Shown here piece after piece: positions 1-6,861 of a stretch of DNA of 9,482 bases. Position 1 is the stretch's first letter. Every line of letters starts with the position of its first letter. The DNA is taken from positions 1-9,482 of the forward strand of contig QHPZ01000006.1 of NCBI GenBank assembly GCA_003219225.1, given 5' to 3'. The stretch is from Verrucomicrobiota bacterium. Its GTDB lineage: Bacteria; Verrucomicrobiota; Verrucomicrobiia; Chthoniobacterales; UBA10450. The position numbers and the translations under genes are program-made. The notes under the pieces are model-generated. The model was not told the DNA's origin. It worked only from the letters and a program-made list of their open reading frames with translations, and ran no database searches.

Positions 1-2
1 GC

Positions 3-224
3 AATCTCACCAGCGAAGAAGCGGCCGTGCTGCGCAACACGCTTTCCAATTTGCAGATGGTCTATGTCGAGGTCGCGCAGCACGGCGCGCCGGCTTCCGC
101 GCCAACGCCCGAGCAACCTGCACCTGCAGAGGAAAGATCGACAACTACACCGGAGTCAACCGCCCCGCCTTCTTCAACGGAATCCGAATCGAAGAAGAAG
201 TTCACCAAGAGCTACGGGCCATAA
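3..224 (+). CDS. C-terminal end of an unrecognised protein (5' end outside window)
   Basis: The frame is open from the first bases of the window to TAA at 222-224, so this is the last 73 or so codons of a gene that begins upstream. A GTG at 27 could start a 65-residue protein, but the open frame before it makes a truncated longer gene more likely. The first 30 residues look like folded protein, alternating polar and hydrophobic residues and ending in LQMVYVEVAQ. The next 35 are low-complexity, rich in Ala, Pro, Ser, Thr and Glu, and the end is basic (KKKFTKSYGP). That resembles a disordered tail after a domain or membrane segment. I do not recognise the family. Its stop shares one base with the ATG of the topoisomerase gene (TAATG), so the two are probably cotranscribed and translationally coupled. 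Confidence 0.6.
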   Translation, partial: NLTSEEAAVLRNTLSNLQMVYVEVAQHGAPASAPTPEQPAPAEERSTTTPESTAPPSSTESESKKKFTKSYGP

Positions 225-1339
225 TGGTAGGGCGCGACCGCCGGGCGCGCCGATCGCGATTGCATTCCGTGCACCCCCGCGCAAAAAACATTAGCCCAAA
301 CGGCAAGCTCACTGAGCTGAACGCCGAAGCCGCGGAAGAAGCCGGATTGCGTTACGTGAGCGACGAGCAGGCCGGCTACACGCGCAAAAAAAACGGCGAC
401 GACTTCGAGTATTTCGATCAGGAAGGAAAGCCGATCCGCGATGAGCAACGAATCTTGCGCATCAAACGATTGGCCATTCCTCCCGCGTGGACAGAGGTCT
501 GGGTTTGTCCATCGCCCAATGGTCACCTCCAGGCAACCGGGCGCGACGCGCGGCGGCGGAAACAATACCTCTACCACGAGCGCTGGCGCGAAATCCGCGA
601 TGAAACCAAATACGATCGCATGCTTACTTTTGCCGGGAACCTGCCGAAAATTCGCAAGCGCGTGCGCAACGATTTGAAATTGCGCGGCCTTCCGCGAGAG
701 AAAGTTTTAGCTACGATCGTGCGGTTGCTCGAGCGCACATTTATCCGGGTGGGCAACCCGGAATACGCGCGGGCCAACAAGTCATTCGGCCTAACGACCA
801 TGCAAGATCGACATGTCGACGTGAAAGGCTCGAACCTGCGCTTTCGCTTCCGCGGCAAAAGCGGCCGGGTTCACGACGTCGATTTGAACGATCGGCGGAT
901 TGCGAAGACGATTGCGAAGCTGCAGGACCTGCCGGGCCAGGAGCTGTTTCAATACGTCGACGACGATGAAGAGATCCGGGATGTTACTTCCCAGGACGTA
1001 AACGCGTACCTGCGCGAGGTCACCGGCGACGATTTCACGGCCAAAGATTTTCGTACGTGGGCCGGGACAGTCCTGGCCGGCATTGCGCTGAACGCAGTCG
1101 GCGGTTTCACCACGAAAAAACAGGCGAAGAAGAATGTGCGCGATGCGATTAGTGCGGTCGCGGAAGTTCTTGGCAACACCGTCGCGATTTGCCGGAAATG
1201 CTACGTTCACCCCGCGATCGTCGAGGCTTATCTGAAAGGCAAATCGATTGCGGGGTTGAATGGCGCAAAACCAGATGTCGATCTTCGCACCGGCGAGCGC
1301 GCGGTATTGAAATTTTTGCGGAAACAACTTGGCCGGTAG
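224..1339 (+). CDS. DNA topoisomerase IB (poxvirus/bacterial type)
   Basis: This 371-residue protein should relax positive and negative supercoils by cutting one strand through a 3'-phosphotyrosyl bond, without ATP. The N-terminal domain (about 40-130) carries the family stretch IPPAWTEVWVCPSPNGHLQATGRDARRRKQY, read here as IPPAWTEVW, then PNGHLQATGRDAR. The catalytic domain follows. The active site is complete: R175 (IRVGN), K212 (GKSG), R277 (FRTWAGT), N318 (LGNT) and Y327 (CRKCYVHP). The spacing 37/65/41/9 equals that of Deinococcus TopIB as I recall it (R137, K174, R239, N280, Y289). Asn in place of the poxvirus His is normal in bacteria. ATG 224 is chosen because it overlaps the upstream stop as TAATG. 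It gives a basic N-terminal extension of about 20 residues over the usual start, and GTG 269 is an alternative. The gene ends inside a composite inverted repeat and converges on the MCE operon. Confidence 0.95.
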   Translation: MVGRDRRARRSRLHSVHPRAKNISPNGKLTELNAEAAEEAGLRYVSDEQAGYTRKKNGDDFEYFDQEGKPIRDEQRILRIKRLAIPPAWTEVWVCPSPNGHLQATGRDARRRKQYLYHERWREIRDETKYDRMLTFAGNLPKIRKRVRNDLKLRGLPREKVLATIVRLLERTFIRVGNPEYARANKSFGLTTMQDRHVDVKGSNLRFRFRGKSGRVHDVDLNDRRIAKTIAKLQDLPGQELFQYVDDDEEIRDVTSQDVNAYLREVTGDDFTAKDFRTWAGTVLAGIALNAVGGFTTKKQAKKNVRDAISAVAEVLGNTVAICRKCYVHPAIVEAYLKGKSIAGLNGAKPDVDLRTGERAVLKFLRKQLGR

Positions 1340-1391
1340 GATCGGCGCGCTGCGCCGACCGCGGACGCCGCAGCGCGGCATCCCTACCGGC
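1332..1391. repeat. Composite inverted repeat between convergent genes (REP/BIME-like, possible bidirectional terminator)
   Basis: The outer arms are GCCGGTAGG at 1332-1340 and its exact reverse complement at 1383-1391. They enclose two smaller hairpins. The first is TCGGCGC/GCGCCGA (1342-1348 and 1352-1358, loop GCT). The second is GCCGC/GCGGC (1367-1371 and 1375-1379). The element fills the whole space between the topoisomerase and mlaD stop codons, and both TAG stops lie in its arms. It has no T-tract, so it is not a canonical intrinsic terminator, but an RNA structure here could separate the converging transcripts or protect both 3' ends. Its plan (short outer arms containing GTAG...CTAC around two GC hairpins) matches the element at 6035-6101. 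Confidence 0.8.
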
Positions 1392-2391
1392 TGCTCGTTC
1401 GCGCGGGGCTTGGGCTCGGTTTTGCTTTGGTGCTTTTGCGCACCGTAATCGTGCCTTCGCCCGCTGCTGCCGTTGCTGGTTTCTCCGGCGGTTTCTTCGT
1501 GCTTGGCCAGATCAACCGCCACGGCTGTGTTTTCACTGTCTCGCTAAACTCGGCAATATTTTGCCCGACCGGCGCCAGATCGCGCATCGTCGATTTCAGT
1601 TTCTCGGAAGAGTCGCGGAAATTTTGCAGCGTCACTTTGATGTTGTCGTTCTCAGTCAGGCTGTTGGTAATTGTTTCCAGGTTATTGAGCGATTCAGTCA
1701 GCGGTCCCTCCGGCGCGGTTAGATCGACAAGGTGGCCGCCGAATTCCTTGAATTTGCCGAGCGCCTGGTTGAGCTCGGAGTTTTGGTCGGTGATCTTGTT
1801 CAGGTTTTGTGCGGTGAGCTCGAGCTCCTTCATCGTGTTAGTCGCCTCGGCCGCGACCGGTTTGATTACCTCGAGCATCTTGGCGGCGGCCGTGCCCAGA
1901 TCAGGCGTGCGTTCGCCGGCGAACATGTCGCTGTCGCGTGCGCGGCCGGAGCTGTCGGTGCCCTGGGTGAAATCAATGGCCATATCGCCCAGCAAACCAA
2001 GCTGGAGCAAATGCACGCGCGCATCGCGGTAAACGCGCGCGTTTTTGTCGACCTGAACGTCCACACGCACTTCAAAGCGCGGCTTGTTCGTCGCCGGCAG
2101 AGGCGTGGCGTTCGGTTCCGGGGGATGAATCGCGTCGGCCGCGGCCGAGGCTCGCCGGTCTTCTTCGGGTGTGACCGGTGAATACAATTTTTGCACCGTG
2201 CCGATCTTTCGCCCTGCCAACAGCACCGGAGCGCCCTGCTTAAGTCCAGCCGCGTTATCGAAATAAATCTTGTAGGTGATCAGCGGCCGGAACAATCCGG
2301 GCGCGCCGAGTAAAACCAGCACAAAGGCCACCACCGCGATCGTTCCGACCACGAGCAGGCCGGTCATAATTTCATTTTGTCGTAATTGCAT
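1384..2391 (-). CDS. mlaD: MCE/MlaD-family lipid-transport subunit, membrane anchored
   Basis: This 335-residue substrate-binding subunit of an MCE (Mla-type) ABC transporter would hold lipid in the periplasm between the inner-membrane permease and the outer envelope. One N-terminal transmembrane helix (about 10-30) anchors it. The MCE domain (about 38-142) begins TYKIYFDNAAGLKQGAPVLLAG and ends LLGDMAIDF; a Pro/Ala/Glu-rich insert at about 71-103 splits it. Residues 165-285 are helical and rich in Asn, Leu, Thr and Glu, suggesting the coiled region that forms a hollow barrel or needle in larger MCE proteins. The tail carries QPWRLIWPSTKK, then a basic Pro/Ser/Ala segment. ATG 2391 is chosen because polar residues RQNE before the helix are usual in the family. 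An ATG at 2367 would remove the 20-base overlap with mlaF. This is the last gene of the operon. No mlaB or mlaC homologue is next to it. Confidence 0.9.
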   Translation of the reverse strand: MQLRQNEIMTGLLVVGTIAVVAFVLVLLGAPGLFRPLITYKIYFDNAAGLKQGAPVLLAGRKIGTVQKLYSPVTPEEDRRASAAADAIHPPEPNATPLPATNKPRFEVRVDVQVDKNARVYRDARVHLLQLGLLGDMAIDFTQGTDSSGRARDSDMFAGERTPDLGTAAAKMLEVIKPVAAEATNTMKELELTAQNLNKITDQNSELNQALGKFKEFGGHLVDLTAPEGPLTESLNNLETITNSLTENDNIKVTLQNFRDSSEKLKSTMRDLAPVGQNIAEFSETVKTQPWRLIWPSTKKPPEKPATAAAGEGTITVRKSTKAKPSPSPARTSSR

Positions 2392-3160
2392 CTCGGCTGC
2401 CTTCCAGAATCGGGCCTTCAGTGCTTCCGCTCAAGAACTGAGCAACGACCGGATTTTCGGATTGCTTGAACTGTTCGGGTTCCGCTTCTTCAATGATTTT
2501 GCCCTGGTACAACATAGCCATGCGCGTGGCGATGCGAAAGGCGCTGTCCATCTCATGAGTCACAGTGATCGATGTCACCTTCGATTTTTCGGTCAGGCTG
2601 ATGATCAATTCGTCAATCACGGAACCGATCACCGGGTCGAGACCGGCTGACGGTTCGTCGAAGAGGATCAACTCCGGCTCGAGCACGAGTGCGCGCGCCA
2701 GGCTCACCCGTTTGCGCATGCCGCCGCTGAGTTCGGACGGGAGCAGCTCCTTGGCGTGTTTCATCCCGACAAGGTCCAGTTTTTCATCGACAATCTGGTC
2801 GATTTCCTCGCGCGATTTGTCGGTCAGTTCTTCCAGCGGAAGGGCGACGTTATCGCGGACATTGCGCGAGCTGAGCAGCGCCGAATACTGGTAAACCATT
2901 CCCATGCTTCGGCGCACCTGTTGCAACTTGCGCCGTTGCAGCCGGGTGATTTCAAATTGTTTGAAAAAAATCGAACCGGAAGCCGGCCGCAGTGTGCCGA
3001 GGATGAGCCGTAAGATCGTGCTCTTGCCGCTGCCGGTTTGACCCATCACCACAAGACGCTCCTGCGGCTCCACTTTGAGTGAGACGCCGTCGAGCACTTT
3101 TTTATCTTCGAACTGCATGTGCACGTCGCGCAGCTCGACCATGTGCGCCGGCGTGGTCAC
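2372..3160 (-). CDS. mlaF: MCE/Mla transporter ATP-binding protein
   Basis: This 262-residue cytoplasmic ATPase powers the lipid transporter. All ABC motifs are present: Walker A GQTGSGKST (40-48), Q-loop in MVYQYSALLSS (Gln 91), signature LSGGMRKRVSLARAL (144-158), Walker B LILFDEP (164-170) followed by SAGLDP, and switch His 202 (TVTHEM). The QYSALLSS version of the Q-loop and the GMRKRV version of the signature are typical of MlaF rather than importers for small solutes. Length is normal for the family. The start is GTG 3160, which overlaps the mlaE stop as GTGA; an ATG six codons further in is the alternative. The 3' end overlaps mlaD by 20 bases. Overlaps on both sides indicate a single transcript and balanced synthesis of the complex. 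Confidence 0.95.
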   Translation of the reverse strand: MTTPAHMVELRDVHMQFEDKKVLDGVSLKVEPQERLVVMGQTGSGKSTILRLILGTLRPASGSIFFKQFEITRLQRRKLQQVRRSMGMVYQYSALLSSRNVRDNVALPLEELTDKSREEIDQIVDEKLDLVGMKHAKELLPSELSGGMRKRVSLARALVLEPELILFDEPSAGLDPVIGSVIDELIISLTEKSKVTSITVTHEMDSAFRIATRMAMLYQGKIIEEAEPEQFKQSENPVVAQFLSGSTEGPILEGSRDAITTK

Positions 3161-4008
3161 GTCGGGAAGAAGGTGGTGTAAACGATGTTGTAAAGGGTGT
3201 CGAACCCGATCACGGCGGTGATGGCGGTCACGACACTGGACGTTGTCGATGTTCCGACCCCGGCCGCGCCGCCTTTCACCGTCAGGCCCCGGTAACAGGC
3301 AATCGCGCCGATGAGCAAACCGAACATAAAGCTCTTCAGGATGCCGGTGATAATGTCGCGGATGAGCAACGCGTCTTTCACGAGATCGAGAAAATAAACG
3401 AAGGCGATGCTGAAATAGGCTTTAGAAATCAAACTGCTCGCGAAAATCGCGGCAATGTTCGAAACAGTCGATAAACAGGGCATCAGAAGAAAAAGTACGA
3501 GCATGCGCGGCGCGACCAGAAAACGCAGCGGCCCGATTCCCATTGCCTCGATCGCTTCCACTTCTTCGGACACCTGCATGGTGCCGAGCTCAGCGGCAAA
3601 CGCGGCGCCGATGCGCGCCGCCATCATGATCCCGGTGAGCAGCGGACCAAGCTCACGCGTGAAACCGATTGCGACCAACCCCGGAACGAGCCGTTCGGTG
3701 CCGAAGCGTTGCAACTGGTAACCGGTCAGCAGCGCCATCGTCAGGCCGAGAAAAAATGAAACCAGCCCGACCAACGGCACCGAATCGACTCCCGCCCGCT
3801 GGCCGTGCCGGAAAAAACTCACCGCCCGAAACGGCACCCGACCGTGCTGAACCCGCTCGATCGTTTCCTGAAACGTGTGCGCGATAAACCAGAACAGACT
3901 GCCCACTTCGCGCAAAAATCCGCGCGCGATTTCCCCAATCCCCTGCACCACCGCCACCGGATTCGCCGTCAGCGTCTCCTCGCCTGTGCGTTCGCTTGTC
4001 TCCGCCAT
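3157..4008 (-). CDS. mlaE: MCE/Mla transporter permease
   Basis: This 283-residue inner-membrane permease would dimerise and sit between two MlaF ATPases and the ring of MCE subunits. The N-terminal 60 residues include an amphipathic interfacial helix region. They are followed by about five hydrophobic segments near 77-96, 106-135, 163-190, 222-240 and 258-278. Hallmark sequences are FTRELGPLLTGIMMAARIGA (116-135) with AAFAAELGTMQVSEEVEA continuing the motif, and CYRGLTVKGGAAGVG (238-252) near the C terminus. The family length is about 260, and the extra residues here are at the N terminus. It is the first gene of the mlaE-mlaF-mlaD operon and starts with ATG only 81 bases from the divergent SPFH gene. 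The upstream GTCGAG gives only a weak ribosome-binding match. Confidence 0.95.
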   Translation of the reverse strand: MAETSERTGEETLTANPVAVVQGIGEIARGFLREVGSLFWFIAHTFQETIERVQHGRVPFRAVSFFRHGQRAGVDSVPLVGLVSFFLGLTMALLTGYQLQRFGTERLVPGLVAIGFTRELGPLLTGIMMAARIGAAFAAELGTMQVSEEVEAIEAMGIGPLRFLVAPRMLVLFLLMPCLSTVSNIAAIFASSLISKAYFSIAFVYFLDLVKDALLIRDIITGILKSFMFGLLIGAIACYRGLTVKGGAAGVGTSTTSSVVTAITAVIGFDTLYNIVYTTFFPT

Positions 4009-4089
4009 CTCGACCGGGAAGTTGCCTCAGTTCGAGAGTTTTTCGAAAACTTTCGACAGGTTCGCCGCGGACTGTTTAGACTCGCCGCC
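4009..4089. promoter_or_regulatory. Divergent intergenic control region with phased TTCG repeats
   Basis: These 81 bases must hold the promoters of both the mla operon (leftward) and the SPFH gene (rightward). TTCGA occurs at 4031, 4042 and 4052 and TTCG at 4061, spaced 11, 10 and 9 bases, about one helical turn each. The middle copy is the centre of a perfect 10-base palindrome TTTTCGAAAA (4040-4049). This looks like an operator or a bent region. A rightward promoter could be TCGACA (4053-4058) and TTTAGA (4075-4080), spacing 16, but the -10 match is poor. Coordinates are those of the intergenic gap. The regulator is unknown. Confidence 0.4.
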
Positions 4090-4923
4090 GTGAAACGAGG
4101 AACGCCGGCTGTCGCTTTTCTACTGGTCATTTTGTTTTTCTTTCTCCTGCTGCGGTCGGCGCGGGTGGTGCCGGCGGGGCATGTCGGAGTTGTCGATCTT
4201 TTCGGCAAGGTGCGCACGGAAGCGCTGCCGCCCGGGCTGCATTTGGTCAACCCGTTGGCAACCGTCCATCGGATGTCGGTCCAAACCAACGAGGTGAAGG
4301 AAACGATGGAGACGCCCTCGAGCTAAGGACTCGTCGTCCATTTGGATGTGAGCATTCTTTATCATCTCGAATCCACGAAAGTGCCGGAAGTTTATCGGAC
4401 CATCGGTCGTGAATACGAAACTGTGGTGGTGAAGCCGAATGTGCGCAGCGCGGTGCGCGAGGTGACCAGCTCCTACGAAGCCAAGGCGCTCTATTCGCCT
4501 GAGCGCGAAAAGATGAGCACGGAAATAAACCAGCACATCGTCACGGCGGTCGAGCCGCGCGGCGTGGTCGTCGAGCGGATGCTGCTGCGCGATGTCGGCT
4601 TGCCGGTGCGCCTGCAACAGGCCATTCAGGAAAAATTGAGCGCCGAACAGGAAGCGGCCCGGATGCAGTTTGTTTTGCTTAAGGAAAAACAGGAAGCCGA
4701 ACGCAAAAAGATCGAGGCCGAAGGCATCTCCAGTTTCCAGAAAATCGTCACCGAAGGGATCAACGAAAACCTTCTCAAGTGGAAAGGAATCGAGGCGACC
4801 AAGGAACTCGCCCTCAGTGGCAATGCGAAGGTCGTCATTATCGGTGCGGGCAAGGAAGGTTTGCCCATCATCCTCGGCGGCGACACTTCGCCGGCAGCGC
4901 CGCATCCGCCCTCGGGACGGTAA
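4090..4923 (+). pseudogene. Prohibitin-like SPFH membrane protein gene, interrupted by an in-frame TAA
   Basis: Read through, this would be a 277-codon prohibitin/HflK-like SPFH protein. Such proteins form large rings or scaffolds on the inner membrane and often regulate proteases or membrane domains. GTG 4090 begins a short basic start and a strongly hydrophobic anchor (about 6-22). Next comes RVVPAGHVGVVDLFGKV, typical of the start of an SPFH domain. The domain continues through GLHLVNPLATVHRMSV and then, after the break, LDVSILYHLESTKVPEVYRT. A Glu/Lys/Ala/Gln-rich coiled coil follows at about 175-225, and the C terminus is Pro-rich. Codon 79 (4324-4326) is TAA. Both sides are in the same frame and align to family expectation without a gap, so a single base change explains it. 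The downstream part could reinitiate at TTG 4342 or GTG 4348 but would lack the anchor. The 3' part remains open for 199 codons, so the change is recent or a sequence error. Confidence 0.8.
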
Positions 4924-4987
4924 GGTGGATCGGCTTCTCCGAAGACGATGGTAAAACTCAGCGCCGAAGGCGCCATTACTTCGAGTG

Positions 4988-6034
4988 ATGATTAAGCCAG
5001 CCCTTCGTTGCTTCTTCGCCGCAACACTTTTAAATGGAGCGGCCATCGTGCTCGCGCAGCCCGACGCCACACCTCAACCAACCATGCCCGAAACTCGGAA
5101 AACAATCGGACTCGTCGTGCACGGCGGCGCCGGAACAATCGAGCGCAGCGAAATGACTCCGGAGAAGGAGAGAAAATATCGTGGCGGGATTGAGCAGGCG
5201 CTCACCGCCGGCTACACAATTGTAAAAGATGGGGGGTCGAGTCTCGATGCAACCGAAGCCGCTGTGCGCGTGCTCGAGGACGATCCAAATTTCAATGCGG
5301 GCAAAGGTTCGGATTTCACCAGCGCCGGCACGAACGAAATGGATGCCGCGATAATGAACGGCAAGACTCTCGCGGCCGGCACCGTCGCCAATCTCAAGCA
5401 CATCAAAAATCCGGTCAGTCTCGCCCGGCTGGTGATGGAGAAATCGAAGCACGTCATGATGGATGGCGAGGGTGCGGAAGCGTTCGCCAAAGCGAACGGC
5501 ATCCAACTTGTCGATCAAAAATATTTTTTCACTCAGCACCGCTGGGATCTTCTGCAAAAAACAAAGGCGGCGGAGAAAGCCGGCCCGAGCGGCTCGAAGA
5601 AATTCATTATTACCGACCAGGATTTGCATGGCACGGTGGGCGCGGTCGCGCTGGATCGAGATGGGAACCTCGCCGCAGCGACGTCGACCGGCGGCAAAGC
5701 AAACAAACTGCCCGGTCGGGTAGGGGACACACCAGTCATCGGCGCCGGCACCTACGCGAACAACGCTACCTGCGCCGTCTCCGGTACCGGTGACGGCGAG
5801 TTCTTCATCATGGCCACGCTTGCCCACAACGTGTCGGCGCTGATGGAATATCGCGGCATGAATTTGCAAGCCGCCGCCCAAGCCGCTCTCGAGCAGGTCG
5901 CCAAGCTCGGGGGCACCGGCGGGCTGATCGCGATCGATAAGAACGGCAACGTCGCCTTGCCGTTCAACACCTCCGGCATGTACCGCGGGTATGTCGATCC
6001 GAACGGAAAGTTCGTGGTCGAAATTTACAAATGA
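4988..6034 (+). CDS. iaaA: Exported plant-type L-asparaginase / isoaspartyl peptidase (Ntn hydrolase)
   Basis: This 348-residue precursor should cleave itself before a Thr to form an alpha/beta Ntn hydrolase that hydrolyses asparagine and beta-aspartyl (isoaspartyl) dipeptides. The first 24 or so residues (basic start, FFAATLLNGAAIVLA, then Q) form a signal peptide, so it should act in the periplasm or outside the cell. The body starts with IGLVVHGGAGTIER. The nucleophile is Thr 216 in DLHGTVGAVALD. Thr 234 (ATSTGG), Arg 244 and Asp 247 (GRVGDTP) stand at the same spacing as Thr179/Thr197/Arg207/Asp210 of E. coli EcAIII as I recall it. The glycine-rich substrate loop AVSGTGDGEFF is intact. 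ATG 4988 is preferred over the adjacent in-frame GTG 4985; no clear ribosome-binding site precedes either. It follows the SPFH gene by 64 bases and could be cotranscribed. Substrate preference between Asn and isoaspartyl peptides cannot be read from sequence. Confidence 0.93.
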   Translation: MIKPALRCFFAATLLNGAAIVLAQPDATPQPTMPETRKTIGLVVHGGAGTIERSEMTPEKERKYRGGIEQALTAGYTIVKDGGSSLDATEAAVRVLEDDPNFNAGKGSDFTSAGTNEMDAAIMNGKTLAAGTVANLKHIKNPVSLARLVMEKSKHVMMDGEGAEAFAKANGIQLVDQKYFFTQHRWDLLQKTKAAEKAGPSGSKKFIITDQDLHGTVGAVALDRDGNLAAATSTGGKANKLPGRVGDTPVIGAGTYANNATCAVSGTGDGEFFIMATLAHNVSALMEYRGMNLQAAAQAALEQVAKLGGTGGLIAIDKNGNVALPFNTSGMYRGYVDPNGKFVVEIYK

Positions 6035-6101
6035 GTTGTAGCGGCGGCTGTGTCAGCCGCCTGTTTAATTACTAGGCGCTTGGCACAAGCGCCTCTACAA
6101 C
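6035..6101. repeat. Composite inverted repeat between asparaginase and glycosyltransferase genes (REP/BIME-like)
   Basis: The outer arms are GTTGTAG (6035-6041) and CTACAAC (6095-6101), exact reverse complements. Inside are two perfect hairpins: GGCGGCTG/CAGCCGCC (6043-6050 and 6054-6061, loop TGT) and AGGCGCTTG/CAAGCGCCT (6074-6082 and 6086-6094, loop GCA). They are joined by the AT-rich linker TGTTTAATTACT. The left arm begins on the base after the asparaginase TGA, and the right arm ends 7 bases before the glycosyltransferase ATG. The element is therefore the entire intergenic spacer. It may stabilise the upstream mRNA, attenuate readthrough or hide the downstream start. The form is that of a REP doublet. 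Confidence 0.85.
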
Positions 6102-6108
6102 TTCCCTG

Positions 6109-6861
6109 ATGCTTCCCGCCTTTTCCGTCGTTATTCCGTGCTACAACGAAGCGGGCCGCATCGGTGAGACATTGCGTCAAACGCTCGATTATTTGCGCAA
6201 CGAAAGCCCGGAGAGCGAATTAATCGTGGTCAATGACGGATCGACTGATGCCACGCCCCAGATTGCGCGTGAAGTTTTGGCCACGGCCGAAACACAGACG
6301 CGGTTGCTGGAAAATTATCCGAACCGTGGCAAGGGCGCGGCCGTGCGCACCGGTCTGCTCGCGGCGCAGCGGCCGATCGGTTTGTTTTCTGACGCGGACC
6401 TCTCCACGCCGCTAAGCGAGACTCCCAAGTTGATCCAGCCGATCGTGAACGAAGATGTCGATCTTAGCTTCGGTTCGCGCGCGCTCGACCGTAAGCTCAT
6501 CGGGGTCCATCAGCCGTGGCGACGCGAGTACGCCGGGCGCGTGTTCAATCTGCTCGTGCGCATTGCGACCGGTCTGCCTTTCTGGGACACACAATGCGGG
6601 TTCAAAGCGTTTCGGCTCGAAGTATGCCGGCCGATTCTCGAAGCGGCGCGGGTGAATGGTTTTGCCTTCGACGTCGAGCTGCTCTTTCTGGCGCGCCGCG
6701 CCGGTCTCCGCGTGCGCGAAATCCCCGTGCGCTGGAACCACGCTGAGGGCAGCAAAGTTGATTTTCTGCGCGACAGCCTGCGCATGCTGCGCGAGGTCGT
6801 CGCGCTGCGATTCAGCCGGTGGGGCGAGACTCTGTCGAGCCGACGAACCTTGGATCAATGA
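6109..6861 (+). CDS. Family 2 glycosyltransferase, dolichyl/polyprenyl-phosphate sugar synthase type
   Basis: This 250-residue cytoplasmic or membrane-peripheral enzyme probably moves a hexose from a nucleotide sugar to polyprenyl phosphate, providing a lipid-linked sugar for envelope glycans. The fold starts at once with FSVVIPCYNEAGRIGETL (5-22). It continues with ELIVVNDGSTD (37-47), NRGKGAAVRTGL (72-83), the metal-binding DADLSTP (95-101, DXD motif), and FGSRAL. The acceptor-side motifs are DTQCGFKAFR (160-169) and GFAFDVELLFLARR (184-197), ending with EIPVRWNH. This order matches ALG5/DPM1-like bacterial enzymes; sugar and acceptor are not determined. No transmembrane helix is present, unlike GtrB-type relatives. 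The last 16 or so codons are part of a long inverted repeat, so the natural C terminus may have been altered. The ATG lies 7 bases after a repeat arm, without a visible Shine-Dalgarno. Confidence 0.88.
   Translation: MLPAFSVVIPCYNEAGRIGETLRQTLDYLRNESPESELIVVNDGSTDATPQIAREVLATAETQTRLLENYPNRGKGAAVRTGLLAAQRPIGLFSDADLSTPLSETPKLIQPIVNEDVDLSFGSRALDRKLIGVHQPWRREYAGRVFNLLVRIATGLPFWDTQCGFKAFRLEVCRPILEAARVNGFAFDVELLFLARRAGLRVREIPVRWNHAEGSKVDFLRDSLRMLREVVALRFSRWGETLSSRRTLDQ

Noticed and set aside
791..1522. A 243-codon open frame on the minus strand
   Set aside because: It is antisense to the topoisomerase and runs through the convergent repeat into mlaD, so it is a shadow of both.
1816..1827. Perfect 12-base palindrome GAGCTCGAGCTC
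   Set aside because: It encodes the repetitive Glu-Leu segment of MlaD. Alternating GAG/CTC codons produce it without any further cause.
4324..4326. Recoding of the SPFH stop codon as an amino acid
   Set aside because: It is TAA, not the UGA or UAG used for selenocysteine or pyrrolysine. No recoding structure is obvious, and other genes in the window stop at TAA, TAG and TGA normally.
4961..4973. Small hairpin GCGCC-GAA-GGCGC before the asparaginase gene as a terminator
   Set aside because: The stem is only 5 bp and no T-tract follows.
4120..5070. A 316-codon open frame on the minus strand across the interrupted SPFH gene
   Set aside because: It is tempting because the plus-strand gene is broken, but the plus strand carries clear SPFH sequence on both sides of the stop and the minus-strand product has none.
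5783..5792. Palindrome CCGGTACCGG in the asparaginase gene
   Set aside because: It encodes the conserved Ser-Gly-Thr-Gly loop and is too short to stand out.
5030..5881. A 283-codon open frame on the minus strand
   Set aside because: It is antisense to the asparaginase gene, whose catalytic residues are all in place. The antisense protein shows no domain.
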